DNA from: HKST-UBA178 sp965223815
Lineage (GTDB): Bacteria; Pseudomonadota; Gammaproteobacteria; Chromatiales; Chromatiaceae
Assembly: GCA_965223815.1 (NCBI GenBank)
Contig: OZ245019.1
Span: forward strand, 3,472,001-3,536,000
Length of the DNA stretch: 64,000 nt
Direction: 5' to 3'
Below are positions 8,855 to 17,923 of this stretch, in pieces. Every line of letters starts with the position of its first letter. Position 1 is the stretch's first letter. The position numbers and the translations under genes were made by a program. The notes under the pieces are model-generated. The model saw only the letters and a list, made by a program, of their open reading frames with translations. It did not search any database and was not told the DNA's origin.

Positions 8855-9596
8855 GATACTTGCTCCTGAAAACTTTTAGCTGCCGAACAATTGAGCCGCC
8901 ATCGAGCCTGAATACTCCAAGGCGATAAGTCTACTAAACGTTGATTGGATAAGCGATCAACAATGAGTGCTCTCTATCGTTCACAACAGCGCTGGTTCAC
9001 TGTCAATCAGCATCCGATATCGAAGGGATACCCATGCCTTGCCAGCTCCAAGTCGTATTCAGGAGCAGCTAGGGGGGGTAAAACAAGCTTTGCGGTATCC
9101 GAAAGATTGTTGTCGCTTCGTCCGCTATGGCAGCAATGGAATTCGAACTATTAAAGCGCAAATCTCGCGCTGCCATTGACGAGATAAAGAAGTTTCCAGT
9201 TCTGCTTACCTTTTGAGCTGAAGCTTCCTCCAAAACAGAAGACTATTGGTCCAGATCTACTCAACAGCTCAGATTTAGTCCGAACACCGCGGTTGGCAAT
9301 TTCTAATGGGAATCGATATCAAAAGCAATGTTGCTTGGCAGCCTTATTGCCTGTTCTCTAAGTTTGATTGAAATAAAACTGACAATACCTGTTGGTATAA
9401 CTTCTGAAGAGACAAGGCCACGTCTATTTCGCAACGGTGATCCAAGCGTCTTGGCATTGTTGCTCAGCGGACAATTTCGGCAGTACCCCGCTGTATGCTC
9501 GGAATGACAAATTTCATTATACTATGTGTGTATTTAGTGTCGGCAGCTCTTACAGAGTCGGCAATAGTGCTGGTCAAACGTTAGAAGGGATAAGCG
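8855..9596. other. 742-bp interval without a supported gene
   Basis: Contains the divergent promoters expected for the transpeptidase (minus) and the dehydrogenase (plus). A few short frames are open, for example a 29-codon frame at 9127 reading MAAMEFELLKRKSRAAIDE, which may be a remnant. Nothing else is recognisable. Confidence 0.45.
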
Positions 9597-10493
9597 ATGG
9601 AAATCAAGAAAGTTGGTGTCGTGGGATGTGGAGCAATGGGTCTGGGAATGGCACAGGTGTGCGCTCAGGGGGGAGTTCCCGTCGTTGCGGTAAAAGCAAC
9701 GCCAGGATCGACGGACAAGATTCAGGCAGGGCTAGAGAAATCGCTGGGTAAATTGGTGGATCGGGGCAAGATGTCTGCCGAAGCTCGGAACTCCACGCTC
9801 AGTCTGCTGCAATTGAGCAGTAAGGAGGAGGATCTTGCCGATTGTGACCTAATTATCGAATCCATCATTGAAGATCTAGAGATCAAAAAAGCACTGTTTC
9901 AGCGGGTAGAGAAGATCGTTTCCTCAGAAGCGCTGTTGACTACTAATACATCTACGCTGTCGGTGACGGCGATGATGGCAGTGTGTGAGCATCGCGGTCG
10001 GGTGGCTGGGCTGCACTTCTTCAATCCGGCAACAGTAATGAAGCTGGTGGAAATCATTCACGCTTTCGAGACTTCAAGCGCCACAATCAATACATTGAAT
10101 GACTTTTGCAAAAAGCTGGGAAAGGATCCGGTCATTGTACAGGACACCACCGGGTTCATTGTGAATCGTTTGCTGACACCGTACATGCTGAGTGCCATCC
10201 GCCTGCTGGAAATGGGCACGGGTACTATTGCCGATATTGACCACGCGATGAAGTCCGGTGCGGCACATCCGATGGGACCGTTTGAGCTCGCCGATTACAT
10301 TGGACTGGACGTGGTGGAAGCCATGACCGTAAATATCTATCAAGACATGCACCAACCGCATGTTTCACCACCTCATACTCTGACCCGCCTGGTACAACTG
10401 GGGTATCTGGGACGCAAGACCGGCAAGGGATTCTACGACTATTCCAGCAAGCCGCCGGTCGCTAACCCGCAGTTGCGCCATCCGGTTGCCTGA
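9597..10493 (+). CDS. 3-hydroxyacyl-CoA dehydrogenase
   Basis: A 298-residue cytoplasmic enzyme that oxidises (S)-3-hydroxyacyl-CoA to 3-ketoacyl-CoA with NAD+, in fatty-acid or related CoA-thioester degradation. The N-terminal Rossmann fold has GVVGCGAMGLGMAQVCAQGG (residues 7-26). The catalytic His is in GLHFFNPATVMKLVEI (about His140). The family signature DTTGFIVNRLLTPYMLSA and the end YLGRKTGKGFYDY are intact. Length fits stand-alone HbdA/PaaH-type enzymes rather than the fused FadB type. The ATG follows AGAAGGGATAAGCG, a good ribosome-binding site. The residues after the Rossmann glycines (VVAVKATPGSTD) differ from the usual acidic-residue context, so cofactor binding may be slightly atypical. 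No beta-oxidation partner is adjacent. Confidence 0.9.
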   Translation: MEIKKVGVVGCGAMGLGMAQVCAQGGVPVVAVKATPGSTDKIQAGLEKSLGKLVDRGKMSAEARNSTLSLLQLSSKEEDLADCDLIIESIIEDLEIKKALFQRVEKIVSSEALLTTNTSTLSVTAMMAVCEHRGRVAGLHFFNPATVMKLVEIIHAFETSSATINTLNDFCKKLGKDPVIVQDTTGFIVNRLLTPYMLSAIRLLEMGTGTIADIDHAMKSGAAHPMGPFELADYIGLDVVEAMTVNIYQDMHQPHVSPPHTLTRLVQLGYLGRKTGKGFYDYSSKPPVANPQLRHPVA

Positions 10494-10531
10494 TCCCGAT
10501 ACCAACCACACTTAGTTCAGGAAATCTCCAA

Positions 10532-10549
10532 TGCGCCAGGGATGGCGCA
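10532..10549. other. Perfect 7-bp hairpin after the dehydrogenase gene
   Basis: TGCGCCA (10532-10538) and TGGCGCA (10543-10549) flank a GGGA loop, 38 bases past the stop. There is no T-tract, so it may be a weak or Rho-assisted terminator or an mRNA-stabilising hairpin. Confidence 0.4.
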
Positions 10550-10762
10550 CCGCCCCCATCTCTTCTGCTAAAAATACATGCTTTCCAGGAGTGATTTGCG
10601 AAAGGATTCAAGCAGGTCAACCCAGGCGATATTTACGCTCTTACAAAGAGTAAACCTGATGTGAATCAGATTTCGTTCGCACATGTGGCAACCGAACTCT
10701 CATACGCTTTACAATAGGCGGCCGGGAGAGTTTGGACAATCGCATTTGTATACACCCAAAAA

Positions 10763-11245
10763 ATGACGACATCATCAACCAAAGAAACTTGGATAGACTT
10801 CGGACGAGTTGTAGAGATCGTCGGGCTTGTTGGGATCATAGTTTCACTTGTCTTTCTTGGCTACGAATTGAAGCGCTCCAACGACATCGCTGAGACCGAA
10901 GCTGTTTCAACAATCTATAGTATGACAAACGAGATGAGTTTGGCACTGGCTGTTAATCCTGAGCTATCCAGAATATTCAGTCAGGCGCTTGCTGATTTCG
11001 AATCATTGAGCCCTGAAGACCGTTGGACTCTTTATGTGCTACTTGAATACGTGATTAACGTGAATGAGGCCGCCTGGAAGTACTATGACAAGGGTATCAT
11101 CAACCAGGAAGAGGCCAATTTTTACACCCGGGGCCTTTGTAAATTGATTGGACGCCACCCTAGTCTTGTCGCGGCCTGGCAAGCAAACAAGCAGGATCGG
11201 CTACCGGGTTTCTACGAATATGTAACGGGTGTCTGCGATCTGTAA
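10763..11245 (+). CDS. Uncharacterised membrane-anchored protein
   Basis: A 160-residue protein with one predicted membrane helix near the start (VVEIVGLVGIIVSLVFLGYELKR trimmed: about residues 12-32), followed by an all-helical soluble domain (EMSLALAVNPELSRIFSQAL, then LLEYVINVNEAAWKYYDKG). This layout, a short anchor with phrase IVSLVFLGYELKRSN then a helical domain, recurs in small uncharacterised proteins of marine and soil proteobacteria. I do not recognise a catalytic motif and assign no function. The ATG at 10763 follows AAAAA without a clear Shine-Dalgarno sequence. It is flanked by non-coding DNA. Confidence 0.6.
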   Translation: MTTSSTKETWIDFGRVVEIVGLVGIIVSLVFLGYELKRSNDIAETEAVSTIYSMTNEMSLALAVNPELSRIFSQALADFESLSPEDRWTLYVLLEYVINVNEAAWKYYDKGIINQEEANFYTRGLCKLIGRHPSLVAAWQANKQDRLPGFYEYVTGVCDL

Positions 11246-11398
11246 TCTCCGTTTGGATAAATTACCAACTGATTCCCATATTTTTGCTGGATGGCCTAAC
11301 AGCATGATATTAGCCATCAGCCAGCTATGTTCCCCGATTCTTTGATTTTTAAATGCTTCACAACTCTAATCCACATCAATTTCATCTGCCCAGTGCCA

Positions 11399-11893
11399 CT
11401 AAGAGCTCTCGTACACTTGTGCAAAGAAGTTGGCGAATCCCGCAATAGTGGTGCCGATGGTATTATCAGCGGTGCGTGGCAGGTCGACTGCTATTAATTC
11501 ATTATCAATAGCTTGTCCCAATTCCAGCAACTGGTCGCTGACATCTGTGCTCATACCTGGACCCATCATTCCTTATTTTGCATCTTCAGCGGAAAACTGC
11601 ACATACTGTAAATTTGGTTTTCTGATTTTCTCACCGAAAACTTTGGTCACTTCATGCATCGAAACATCGTGTTCACCGAGTAATTCGTGTATCCCCTTCT
11701 CAGAAAAATCCCTTTTTACTAAATGAGCAGCTGTAACCGAAGCGATATCTCTGGTAGCGATCATGGTGAACTTCACATCGCCCTTAATATCGCCGCCAGT
11801 AATGCCAAGGTTTTAATCATTGCAATACTCGCAAACTTACTACCGATGTTACCACTCGCACCCATAACTACGTACATCGTACTTACCCCTGCC
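11399..11893 (-). pseudogene. NmrA-like NAD(P)-binding protein, degraded
   Basis: Three fragments of one NmrA-family protein are read in order on the minus strand. Residues MYVVMGASGNIGSK (from about 11880) form the N-terminal Rossmann glycine motif. After a frameshift and a large internal deletion comes KFTMIATRDIASVTAAHLV..ELLGEHDVSMHEVTKVFGE (11776-11576). A TAA at 11573-11575 interrupts it, and the frame then goes on with GMSTDVSDQLLELGQAID to PRTADNTIGTTIAGFANFFA, ending in TAG at 11399-11401. NmrA proteins are usually about 280-300 residues, so roughly half is missing. Clearly inactive. Confidence 0.75.
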
Positions 11894-12331
11894 ATTTTCT
11901 TTTAAACCATTTCGTCTATCGGATTTATGTTATTGGAATATCTGTTTCCCAAGATACTCTCAGCCAGCGGGTTAGGAGATGAGGTACATGGAAAATCCGC
12001 CATTGCTCCATAACATTGTTCGCACCAGCTGGCCAAATTTATGAGACTATTACAAATGCGAAACAGCCGCTGATTTTATAATCCCACGCGCTGCACCCGC
12101 TATATTGAGAGTCATACAATGGAACGGATTTCTATATTGTTTCCCGCTAGGTCTCTTATATATATCGAACGGCCCATACCCGTTGCTCCATACCTGTCTT
12201 TGAACTCGTCACACTCAACACCCCTACTTTTCAGATAGACTAATAGAGAGGTGGACCCCGGTAGCCGGACAGGGATGAGGAAAGTTTAAGTGTCTTCTGC
12301 AACACTATTGTCCAAGAGACAGGAGCAGAAG

Positions 12332-12637
12332 ATGAGAAGAAAGCGTAGAAATCATTCGTCCACTTTCAAAGCCAAGGTAGCTGTGGCGGCGTTGAAGGGA
12401 GACAGAACCCTGGCAGAGTTGGCTGAACAGTTTGATGTTCACCCGAATCAGATCACCGAGTGGAAACGCCAATTGGTGGGTAATGCTGATCAGGTGTTCG
12501 GGCGTTCGGAGAGGCAGGCTGAAGCTAACGATCACAAGGTCAAAGAGCTGCATGCCAAGATTGGCCAGTTGACGATGGAACGGGATTTTTTAGAACAAGG
12601 GCTGGAAAGGATTCACGGTCCGAAAGGAAAAGGATGA
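12332..12637 (+). CDS. IS3-family OrfA (transposase DNA-binding part)
   Basis: About 101 residues starting MRRKRRNHSSTFKAKVAVAA. The helix-turn-helix (LAELAEQFDVHPNQITEWKR) binds the element ends, and a leucine-zipper-like segment (LHAKIGQLTMERDFLEQGLE) follows. The ATG at 12332 has AGGAGCAGAAG upstream; a GTG at 12290 would extend it by 14 residues without family support. The stop overlaps the OrfB start (ATGA at 12634-12637). A -1 frameshift near the A-rich GGAAAAGGATGA before the stop would give the full OrfAB transposase, as in other IS3 elements. Confidence 0.9.
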   Translation: MRRKRRNHSSTFKAKVAVAALKGDRTLAELAEQFDVHPNQITEWKRQLVGNADQVFGRSERQAEANDHKVKELHAKIGQLTMERDFLEQGLERIHGPKGKG

Positions 12638-13458
12638 TTGATCAGCAAAACAGGCTGCCGGTGACCCGTCAATGTCAGTTACTGTCGCTGAATCGCTCAA
12701 CGGTTTACTATCAGACCAAGGGCACATCAGACGAAGATCTGAAGCTGATGCGGCGCATTGATGAGATGCACCTGAAACGTCCCTTCTACGGCAGCCGTCG
12801 GATTCGTGACTGGCTATGGGAAGAGGGTTACGACATCAATCGCAAGCGTGTACAGCGGTTGATGCGCCAGATGGGGATAATGGCCCTGTATCCCAAGAAA
12901 GGTACCAGTCGGCCGGGCAAGGGGCACAAGATCTATCCTTACCTGTTGAAAGGGCTGGAGATCAATCGTCCCGGCCAGGTTTATTGTAGCGACATCACCT
13001 ATATTCCGATGGCCAGAGGCTTCGTCTACCTGGTGGTGATTATGGACTGGTTCAGCCGCAAGGTATTGAGCTGGCGATTGTCCAATACGATGGAGAGTGA
13101 TTTCTGTGTTGATGCATTAGAGGAAGCCATCAGCTGTTATGGTGCGCCGGAGATATTCAACACAGATCAAGGCGCTCAGTTCACCAGTGAGGCGTTTACG
13201 AGCACACTAAAGGCTGCAGGGGTAAGGATCAGCATGGACGGCAAAGGTCGCTGGGTAGACAATGTCTTCGTTGAGCGGCTATGGCGAAGCATCAAATATG
13301 AAGAGGTCTATTTACGGGCCTATGCGTCTGTGAAGGAAGCACGTACCAGTATTGGAGAGTACCTGAGATTCTACAATTCGGAACGGAAACACCAGGGCAT
13401 TGAGAAAACCCCGGATAAGGCGTATTTCGGAGAAACTATTTTGCCGGAAGCAGCATAA
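12634..13458 (+). CDS. IS3-family OrfB (transposase catalytic part)
   Basis: A 274-residue catalytic half with an HTH_21-like segment (MHLKRPFYGSRRIRDWLWEE) and an rve-type DDE core. The acidic residues are visible: Asp in VYCSDITYIP, Asp in IFNTDQGAQFTS and Glu in NVFVERLWRS. The spacing is normal, so the enzyme looks intact. It overlaps OrfA by four bases in the -1 frame. Confidence 0.95.
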   Translation: MIDQQNRLPVTRQCQLLSLNRSTVYYQTKGTSDEDLKLMRRIDEMHLKRPFYGSRRIRDWLWEEGYDINRKRVQRLMRQMGIMALYPKKGTSRPGKGHKIYPYLLKGLEINRPGQVYCSDITYIPMARGFVYLVVIMDWFSRKVLSWRLSNTMESDFCVDALEEAISCYGAPEIFNTDQGAQFTSEAFTSTLKAAGVRISMDGKGRWVDNVFVERLWRSIKYEEVYLRAYASVKEARTSIGEYLRFYNSERKHQGIEKTPDKAYFGETILPEAA

Positions 13459-13784
13459 TCAGAGAGGCAGAATACACTTAAGCGGCTGTCCGAAAATCGG
13501 GGTCCATTTCTTAGCTCACTCTCCTTGATAGGCTCTACCTGTATGCAAAAGTGATCGACATTGTTTCCCATTTCTGTTGGCGCGGAGCCACCTTTTTTAC
13601 CGAGTTTCCCCCGAACATCCACAATGTCAATCAATGCGTTACCCGCTCTTAGCTGAGTAAGGCCAAATTCCTGTGTAGTTTCTCGCTCAATGCTACAACC
13701 GAGTACATCAACGTAAAAATTAATAAGCTCTGCGTAGAGATCCGTACGCAACACGATGTGATCAATTGCAAGAGGCCTTATCAT

Positions 13785-14256
13785 GGACTCTTCCCTCCCA
13801 TGCTTTCAAGATTATATTTGACTGCTATTCCACGAATTCGAACAGTAGGCATAAATTAGTTTGCGGTGACTGACATAGATCGCCAACAGATGATGCTATC
13901 AGGATTTGTCTTAGTTCTTTTTCGGTGATGGATTAGAACGAATCGGGATACCTTTTCACTATGAGCAGTATAGCCCACAAAATCATGGCTTCCCTATCCA
14001 ATACGGCGCTCTCGCTGATCGCCGGCACGGCGAGAATTTCAATACAAAGAGTGAGTTTCTATTGTCTTACCCAAGAGAGTGTTTAGCCAGCAATCACGAG
14101 CTCTACTAGGGAGGAGAGAGAGAAACAGGCGGCAGAGAACGCTGAGAGACTATATAATCACTATCGCGATTTCAGGCGCGTTTCGAGTTCTTTTTCCACA
14201 GGAAGACATACCCGAGTCTAAATAAGAGAAGTTACCATAACTAAAAGGAGGTACAT
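13785..14256. other. Non-coding interval upstream of the lipoprotein gene
   Basis: No gene is supported. The last bases hold a strong ribosome-binding site (AAAAGGAGG at 14242-14250) for the lipoprotein gene. Promoters for the VOC gene (minus) and the lipoprotein gene (plus) are expected here. Confidence 0.5.
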
Positions 14257-14895
14257 ATGAAATACAGACTGTCCCAAAATGCGGTTCATTCGGCTGGTGT
14301 GGCCGGTTGCTCGATCTTGACTGCCGCCGCACTTTTCTTCGTCACCGCTTGTGCCACGACGCCACCGCCGCCATCCCCGGAAGGCGGTGGCGCGGTCGCT
14401 TATCAAGAAGGAGTACCGGGCGGGGTCATTGTCAATACCCTGGAAGTAAGTGCACGTGTAACTGCCATTGACTCTGCTGATCGTAAGGTTACGCTTCTGA
14501 CTTCGGGCGGGGAAGAACACCTAGTCAGGGTGGGACCGGAGGCAGTCAACTTTGATCAGATTCAGGTGGGAGACCTGGTGAAGGCCACTGTTACGGAAGA
14601 ACTGGTTATATTTCTGGACGAGGAGGGCGCTCCCGCAAGTGAGGGTGAAGCCGGTGCGGTAGCGCTTGCGCCAAAGGGTGCGAAACCTGGCGGAGTGCTA
14701 GCCCAGGCAACCCAGATTATAGGAACAATTATCGAAATAGACCAGACGAAGCGCACTGCCACGCTGCGATTCGATGATGGCAACACCGAGACGTTTCCGG
14801 TGCGTAACGACATAGATTTGAGCCAGCGCAAAGTGGGTGAAAGGGTGGTATTCCGCCACACTGAGATGATTGCGATCTCCGTTGAAAAACAGTAG
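14257..14895 (+). CDS. Lipoprotein with two related beta-rich repeats
   Basis: A 212-residue protein with an N-terminal hydrophobic segment ending in a lipobox-like FFVTAC (Cys about residue 32), followed by a Pro-rich spacer (TTPPPPSPEGGG). Two similar modules follow: VTAIDSADRKVTLLTSGGEE to QIQVGDLVKATVTEEL, and IIEIDQTKRTATLRFDDGN to QRKVGERVVFRHTEMI. Each reads as a small barrel (OB or DUF-like) of about 55 residues, so the gene carries an internal duplication. I do not know the family's function; an envelope role is inferred from the lipobox. The ribosome-binding site AAAAGGAGG is very strong, which suggests high expression. It is a single gene with no partner. Confidence 0.75.
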   Translation: MKYRLSQNAVHSAGVAGCSILTAAALFFVTACATTPPPPSPEGGGAVAYQEGVPGGVIVNTLEVSARVTAIDSADRKVTLLTSGGEEHLVRVGPEAVNFDQIQVGDLVKATVTEELVIFLDEEGAPASEGEAGAVALAPKGAKPGGVLAQATQIIGTIIEIDQTKRTATLRFDDGNTETFPVRNDIDLSQRKVGERVVFRHTEMIAISVEKQ

Positions 14896-15559
14896 CTCCA
14901 GTATCCTCTGTTCCGTTGATATAGTCTGCATGGCACGAGGTTTACACAAACTTGAAAGTACGTCAGATGCTGTACGTTATCCCCAGCATTACTGCGTAAC
15001 TGATTTGTATGCGGTGCTGTCCCGTTAGATCGCGATTCCGGTAGCCAGGGATGGCTTCCCTCTTGGCACTTCCCATCAGACTATCCCACCAAGGAACCTG
15101 TCAATCGACTGGCAACATTACCAAGATGCGTAGATTCATCACTGAGGCGATTCTATATTGCACGACTCTTTAAGGCTAACACCCAGAGTTTGTTGATTCT
15201 TGGTGTCAGTCGGCTTTTCACCAATTCCAGGCATCGTTTTTCCGTATATTTATTTTTCTTTCTTTATAAATTAAAGCCAGAGTTATCGGCCAACTCGATA
15301 GCGTTACCGGAGTCTGGAAAACGATATGAAACTGTACTTACCCGAGCCTGGCTGGAAAATCAGTCACACATGGCTTCCCCCGAAGTAGTCTTCCGTGGAT
15401 AGCTGATAATCGGCCTTGAACAAATCTACGTATCTGGAAATTGACGGAGTAATACAACCAATATTGCTGATTACCTGATCGAGATGAATCACCGCTAATT
15501 GGCTATACTCGTGGTTTAGTGGTGTCGGAACCAGAAAGATATTATTAAGGAGAGATAGA
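14896..15559. other. 664-bp interval without a supported gene
   Basis: Short open frames at 15190-15402 (plus) and 15364-15612 (minus) have no recognisable features. The end holds a ribosome-binding site (AAGGAGAGA) for the short leader frame at 15560. Confidence 0.45.
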
Positions 15560-15604
15560 ATGGACAGGCTGCGACTTGAATTCTTTGAGGAAAAGGAGTG
15601 GTGA
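15560..15604 (+). CDS. 14-codon leader frame overlapping the PEP-CTERM gene
   Basis: ATG at 15560, preceded by AAGGAGAGA, encodes MDRLRLEFFEEKEW and ends in TGA at 15602-15604, overlapping the GTG start of the next gene. The codons GAGGAAAAGGAG at its end also form the Shine-Dalgarno sequence of that gene. It may be a coupling leader peptide, or an unimportant frame. Confidence 0.35.
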   Translation: MDRLRLEFFEEKEW

Positions 15605-16275
15605 GCAAACAAATCGAGGCAATAGCACTAGCAGCAGGTTTGGTATTCGGTGGCGCACTACCGCCATCAGCAGCAGCTATACTCGATCAGTCTAACATCT
15701 ATGATCCGGGATTCGCCGGACCAGCAGTCGTTACAGCTCAATCACTGGCTCAGACATTCACCACCGGAAAAAGTGGGCTGCTCAGGAGGATCGAGCTGCA
15801 ACTGTACAAAAACACGGGTACCTCAGGCGATCTGATACTCGATATAAGAAGAGTAATCGGAAATGCCCCTGATTCAGACAACAGCAATGCCCTACTCTCG
15901 ATGAATATCGGTTTGGATCTACTGCCAACAAGGGACTTGGCGGGGAGAGATTGGGTTCCAAACATCCCCGTAACTCTGACGAGTATAGATGTAGCTGGTG
16001 CTGCCATCTTTGTACAGTCTGGTGATCAATTCGCGTTGACTCTTAGACGCAATGCTCAAGGGACACCGCCCTGGGTAATCTGGAGCAATGGGGCAGATAC
16101 CTACGGTAATGGTTCTGAATACTACCGCGCGAGTCAAACCTTATCTTGGCTGGCGCGTCCCAATAGTGACATGGGCTTCCAGGTGCATATCTTGGAACCT
16201 GCAACATTCGCATTGATGGGTCTTGGCTTAGCCGGTATCGGCTACAGAAAATATCGAAGTAACATCACTCCATAG
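15601..16275 (+). CDS. PEP-CTERM-type exported protein
   Basis: A protein of about 224 residues with an N-terminal signal peptide (IEAIALAAGLVFGGALPPSAAA) trimmed here to its core LAAGLVFGGALPPSA. A beta-rich domain follows, of the kind seen in choice-of-anchor exported proteins (LAQTFTTGKSGLLRRIELQL, NTGTSGDLILDIRR). The C-terminus LEPATFALMGLGLAGIGYRK has the three parts of a PEP-CTERM sorting signal: the P-containing motif (here LEPAT instead of VPEPAT), a hydrophobic helix and a basic tail. Such signals are processed by an exosortase (EpsH type); none lies in this window. GTG codons at 15598 and 15601 are both possible; 15601 has better spacing from AAAAGGAG. Expected location is the outer surface or matrix. 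Confidence 0.8.
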   Translation: MSKQIEAIALAAGLVFGGALPPSAAAILDQSNIYDPGFAGPAVVTAQSLAQTFTTGKSGLLRRIELQLYKNTGTSGDLILDIRRVIGNAPDSDNSNALLSMNIGLDLLPTRDLAGRDWVPNIPVTLTSIDVAGAAIFVQSGDQFALTLRRNAQGTPPWVIWSNGADTYGNGSEYYRASQTLSWLARPNSDMGFQVHILEPATFALMGLGLAGIGYRKYRSNITP

Positions 16276-16609
16276 TAACAATCGAACAGTTACCAATCCT
16301 GACTCCTGTCACAACCCACTCAGCGTCTATTGGTGTTTGGTTTAGGTCCGGTTTCTCGAGTTTTATAGCGCCCCGAGCAAGGCCTATGGGCTTGGCTTAG
16401 AGGCTTTTCATCTCGTTTTATAGTTCTTGATTAAGACTGAAGTGTTATGCCGAAATGCAATATTTCTAATCTGCCTCAGAGGGTTTATATAGAGAATTTT
16501 ATTGTTGAATATTGGCAAATATGTACTGTATAGAAACCCTCGACCCGATTCACGGTCATTGTCGAGCATTCTTTAAGGTATCTTCCAAATTACTGGGATA
16601 TCAGTTCCT
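16276..16609. other. 334-bp AT-rich interval between convergent genes
   Basis: Nothing coding is seen. The region is AT-rich with several short T-runs and separates the convergent PEP-CTERM and hydrolase genes; no clear terminator hairpin was found. Confidence 0.45.
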
Positions 16610-17905
16610 TTAAGGGTAGTCCTCGGGGACTTGCCAGAAATGCAGGCCAATCGATTTTAATGGGCGTCCATCAACACCAGGGTCGATATCATTGCGCAGC
16701 ATTAGAATCAGATCAGAGCTCACCGTCGGAGATTTACGAAAATAGCTGTGGCCCAGCCCATCTGGTATAAGGCGTCGCGCCCCATCAGAGCCAGAGTAAT
16801 TGATAAAAGCGGTATTGTGCCGACTGTATTCCAGTGCGGATTGGAGATGATCGGTTGTGTCCTCTATACCCAGCGTACCGACCCGCCCACGCGGGCTGGC
16901 AAATAGCTTCGCAGCCATGCCAATTGCCCTGTCTTCGGGCGAAGCGTAGATAGTAAGTCGATTGACACTAAGCCCCAGCCGATCTCCGAGCATACGCTGA
17001 GTGGTAACCTCGACATCAAGATCGGCTGCCGCCAAGACCAGATTATGAATCTTATACCTACGCCTGGGATCGATCCCAGCAGCTCGCGCCTGTAGGCTCA
17101 ATTCTCGGACTGCATCGGCCACCACATCCGACCCACGGCTATGGGCGATGATATGAATTTTTTCCAACGATGGAATGCTGGACAGGAGTTTTAGCGTTTG
17201 CCTGAGGTGGAACACAGTAAACTCGCTCGACTCCCTATCGTAGGTATAACCAAACAAACCGGGGTAGCCTGCTGGCCAGCTGTAAACTATCGGCACCCCT
17301 ATACGCCCAAAAAAGTGCCAAAGCTCGGCCATTGTCATAGCAGCATCTTCAAAATCGCTATGGTAACCATGGACGTACAGAAAAACCTCCTTCCGGGCTG
17401 TCAGTCCAAGCCGTCTTTCTATTGATTTACGGATATCAGCAACCGCATCTTCGAGCTGCTTCGCCAGATGAGTCTCTTCGATGATTTGACCATCTATCTC
17501 TTTGAAGGGGAGTGGCATATCCGGTGTTCGAACAATCTCATCGACCTTTCGAATCGCAATTGGGACACGCTCAGACCGACGCTGGGTATTGCTGGCTCGC
17601 AGCAACGCTTCCCAGCTCATTCCAACGCCGAGTGCAACTTCTACCGTCCCGAACGACAACGAAGGGGAGCGATGATATCCGAAACGGAATTTTCCGGCTT
17701 GTTCCTGCTCTGCTGCGCGGTCGGTGACATAGAACAGTGCCGTGCTGGTGCTACGCAGTTCTGGAGCGATGTCCGCATACCAATTCTGACTTTCTCCCAC
17801 TAGCACATTAGGCGTTGGCATCAGTTTACGGGTAACACTGCAACCGGCGGCCGATAATACGGTAGCTACCAAGAGCAAGACGACCATTCTTGATACTGAT
17901 CTCAT
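16610..17905 (-). CDS. Alpha/beta-hydrolase lipoprotein, DUF900 family
   Basis: A 431-residue protein with a lipoprotein signal (VLLLVATVLSAAGC, Cys about residue 22). The sequence TALFYVTDR near residue 58 and YVHGYHSDFEDAAMTMAEL (oxyanion HG motif) are typical of DUF900 hydrolases. The nucleophile elbow is HIIAHSRGSDV (G/A-x-S-x-G with Ser in AHSRG), and LVLAAADLD gives the acid. A final HTAFINYSG..GHSYF segment supplies the His. Substrate unknown; a membrane-anchored esterase or lipase-like role is inferred. The gene stands alone. Its start is only about 18 bases from the left end of a MITE, so the MITE lies in its promoter region. Confidence 0.85.
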   Translation of the reverse strand: MRSVSRMVVLLLVATVLSAAGCSVTRKLMPTPNVLVGESQNWYADIAPELRSTSTALFYVTDRAAEQEQAGKFRFGYHRSPSLSFGTVEVALGVGMSWEALLRASNTQRRSERVPIAIRKVDEIVRTPDMPLPFKEIDGQIIEETHLAKQLEDAVADIRKSIERRLGLTARKEVFLYVHGYHSDFEDAAMTMAELWHFFGRIGVPIVYSWPAGYPGLFGYTYDRESSEFTVFHLRQTLKLLSSIPSLEKIHIIAHSRGSDVVADAVRELSLQARAAGIDPRRRYKIHNLVLAAADLDVEVTTQRMLGDRLGLSVNRLTIYASPEDRAIGMAAKLFASPRGRVGTLGIEDTTDHLQSALEYSRHNTAFINYSGSDGARRLIPDGLGHSYFRKSPTVSSDLILMLRNDIDPGVDGRPLKSIGLHFWQVPEDYP

Positions 17906-17923
17906 TGACGAAATTTTGTATTA

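Larger units (their letters stand above)
12247..13511 (+). mobile_element. IS3-family insertion sequence, 1265 bp
   Basis: Ends are imperfect inverted repeats: AGAGGTGGACCCCG on the left and, on the reverse strand, AGAAATGGACCCCG on the right. A 3-bp target duplication TAG lies at 12244-12246 and 13512-13514. It carries two overlapping transposase frames in the usual IS3 order (-1 relative). It sits in the VOC gene in the opposite orientation to that gene. The exact borders are supported by the in-frame restoration of the VOC gene. Confidence 0.9.
12112..13784 (-). pseudogene. VOC (glyoxalase/bleomycin-resistance fold) gene split by an IS3 element
   Basis: The first part (13784-13512) encodes MIRPLAIDHIVLRTDLYAEL to FCIQVEPIKESEL, and the second (12246-12112) encodes LVYLKSRGVECDEFKDRYGA, then GMGRSIYIRDLAGNNIEIRS. 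Joining the two across one TAG target copy gives one 134-residue frame without a gap, matching the size of a VOC metalloenzyme. Metal-site candidates are His9 (IDHIVLR), His in DHFCIQV and Glu in NNIEIRS. The reaction cannot be told. The gene is interrupted at codon 91 and is inactive while the element stays. Confidence 0.9.
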
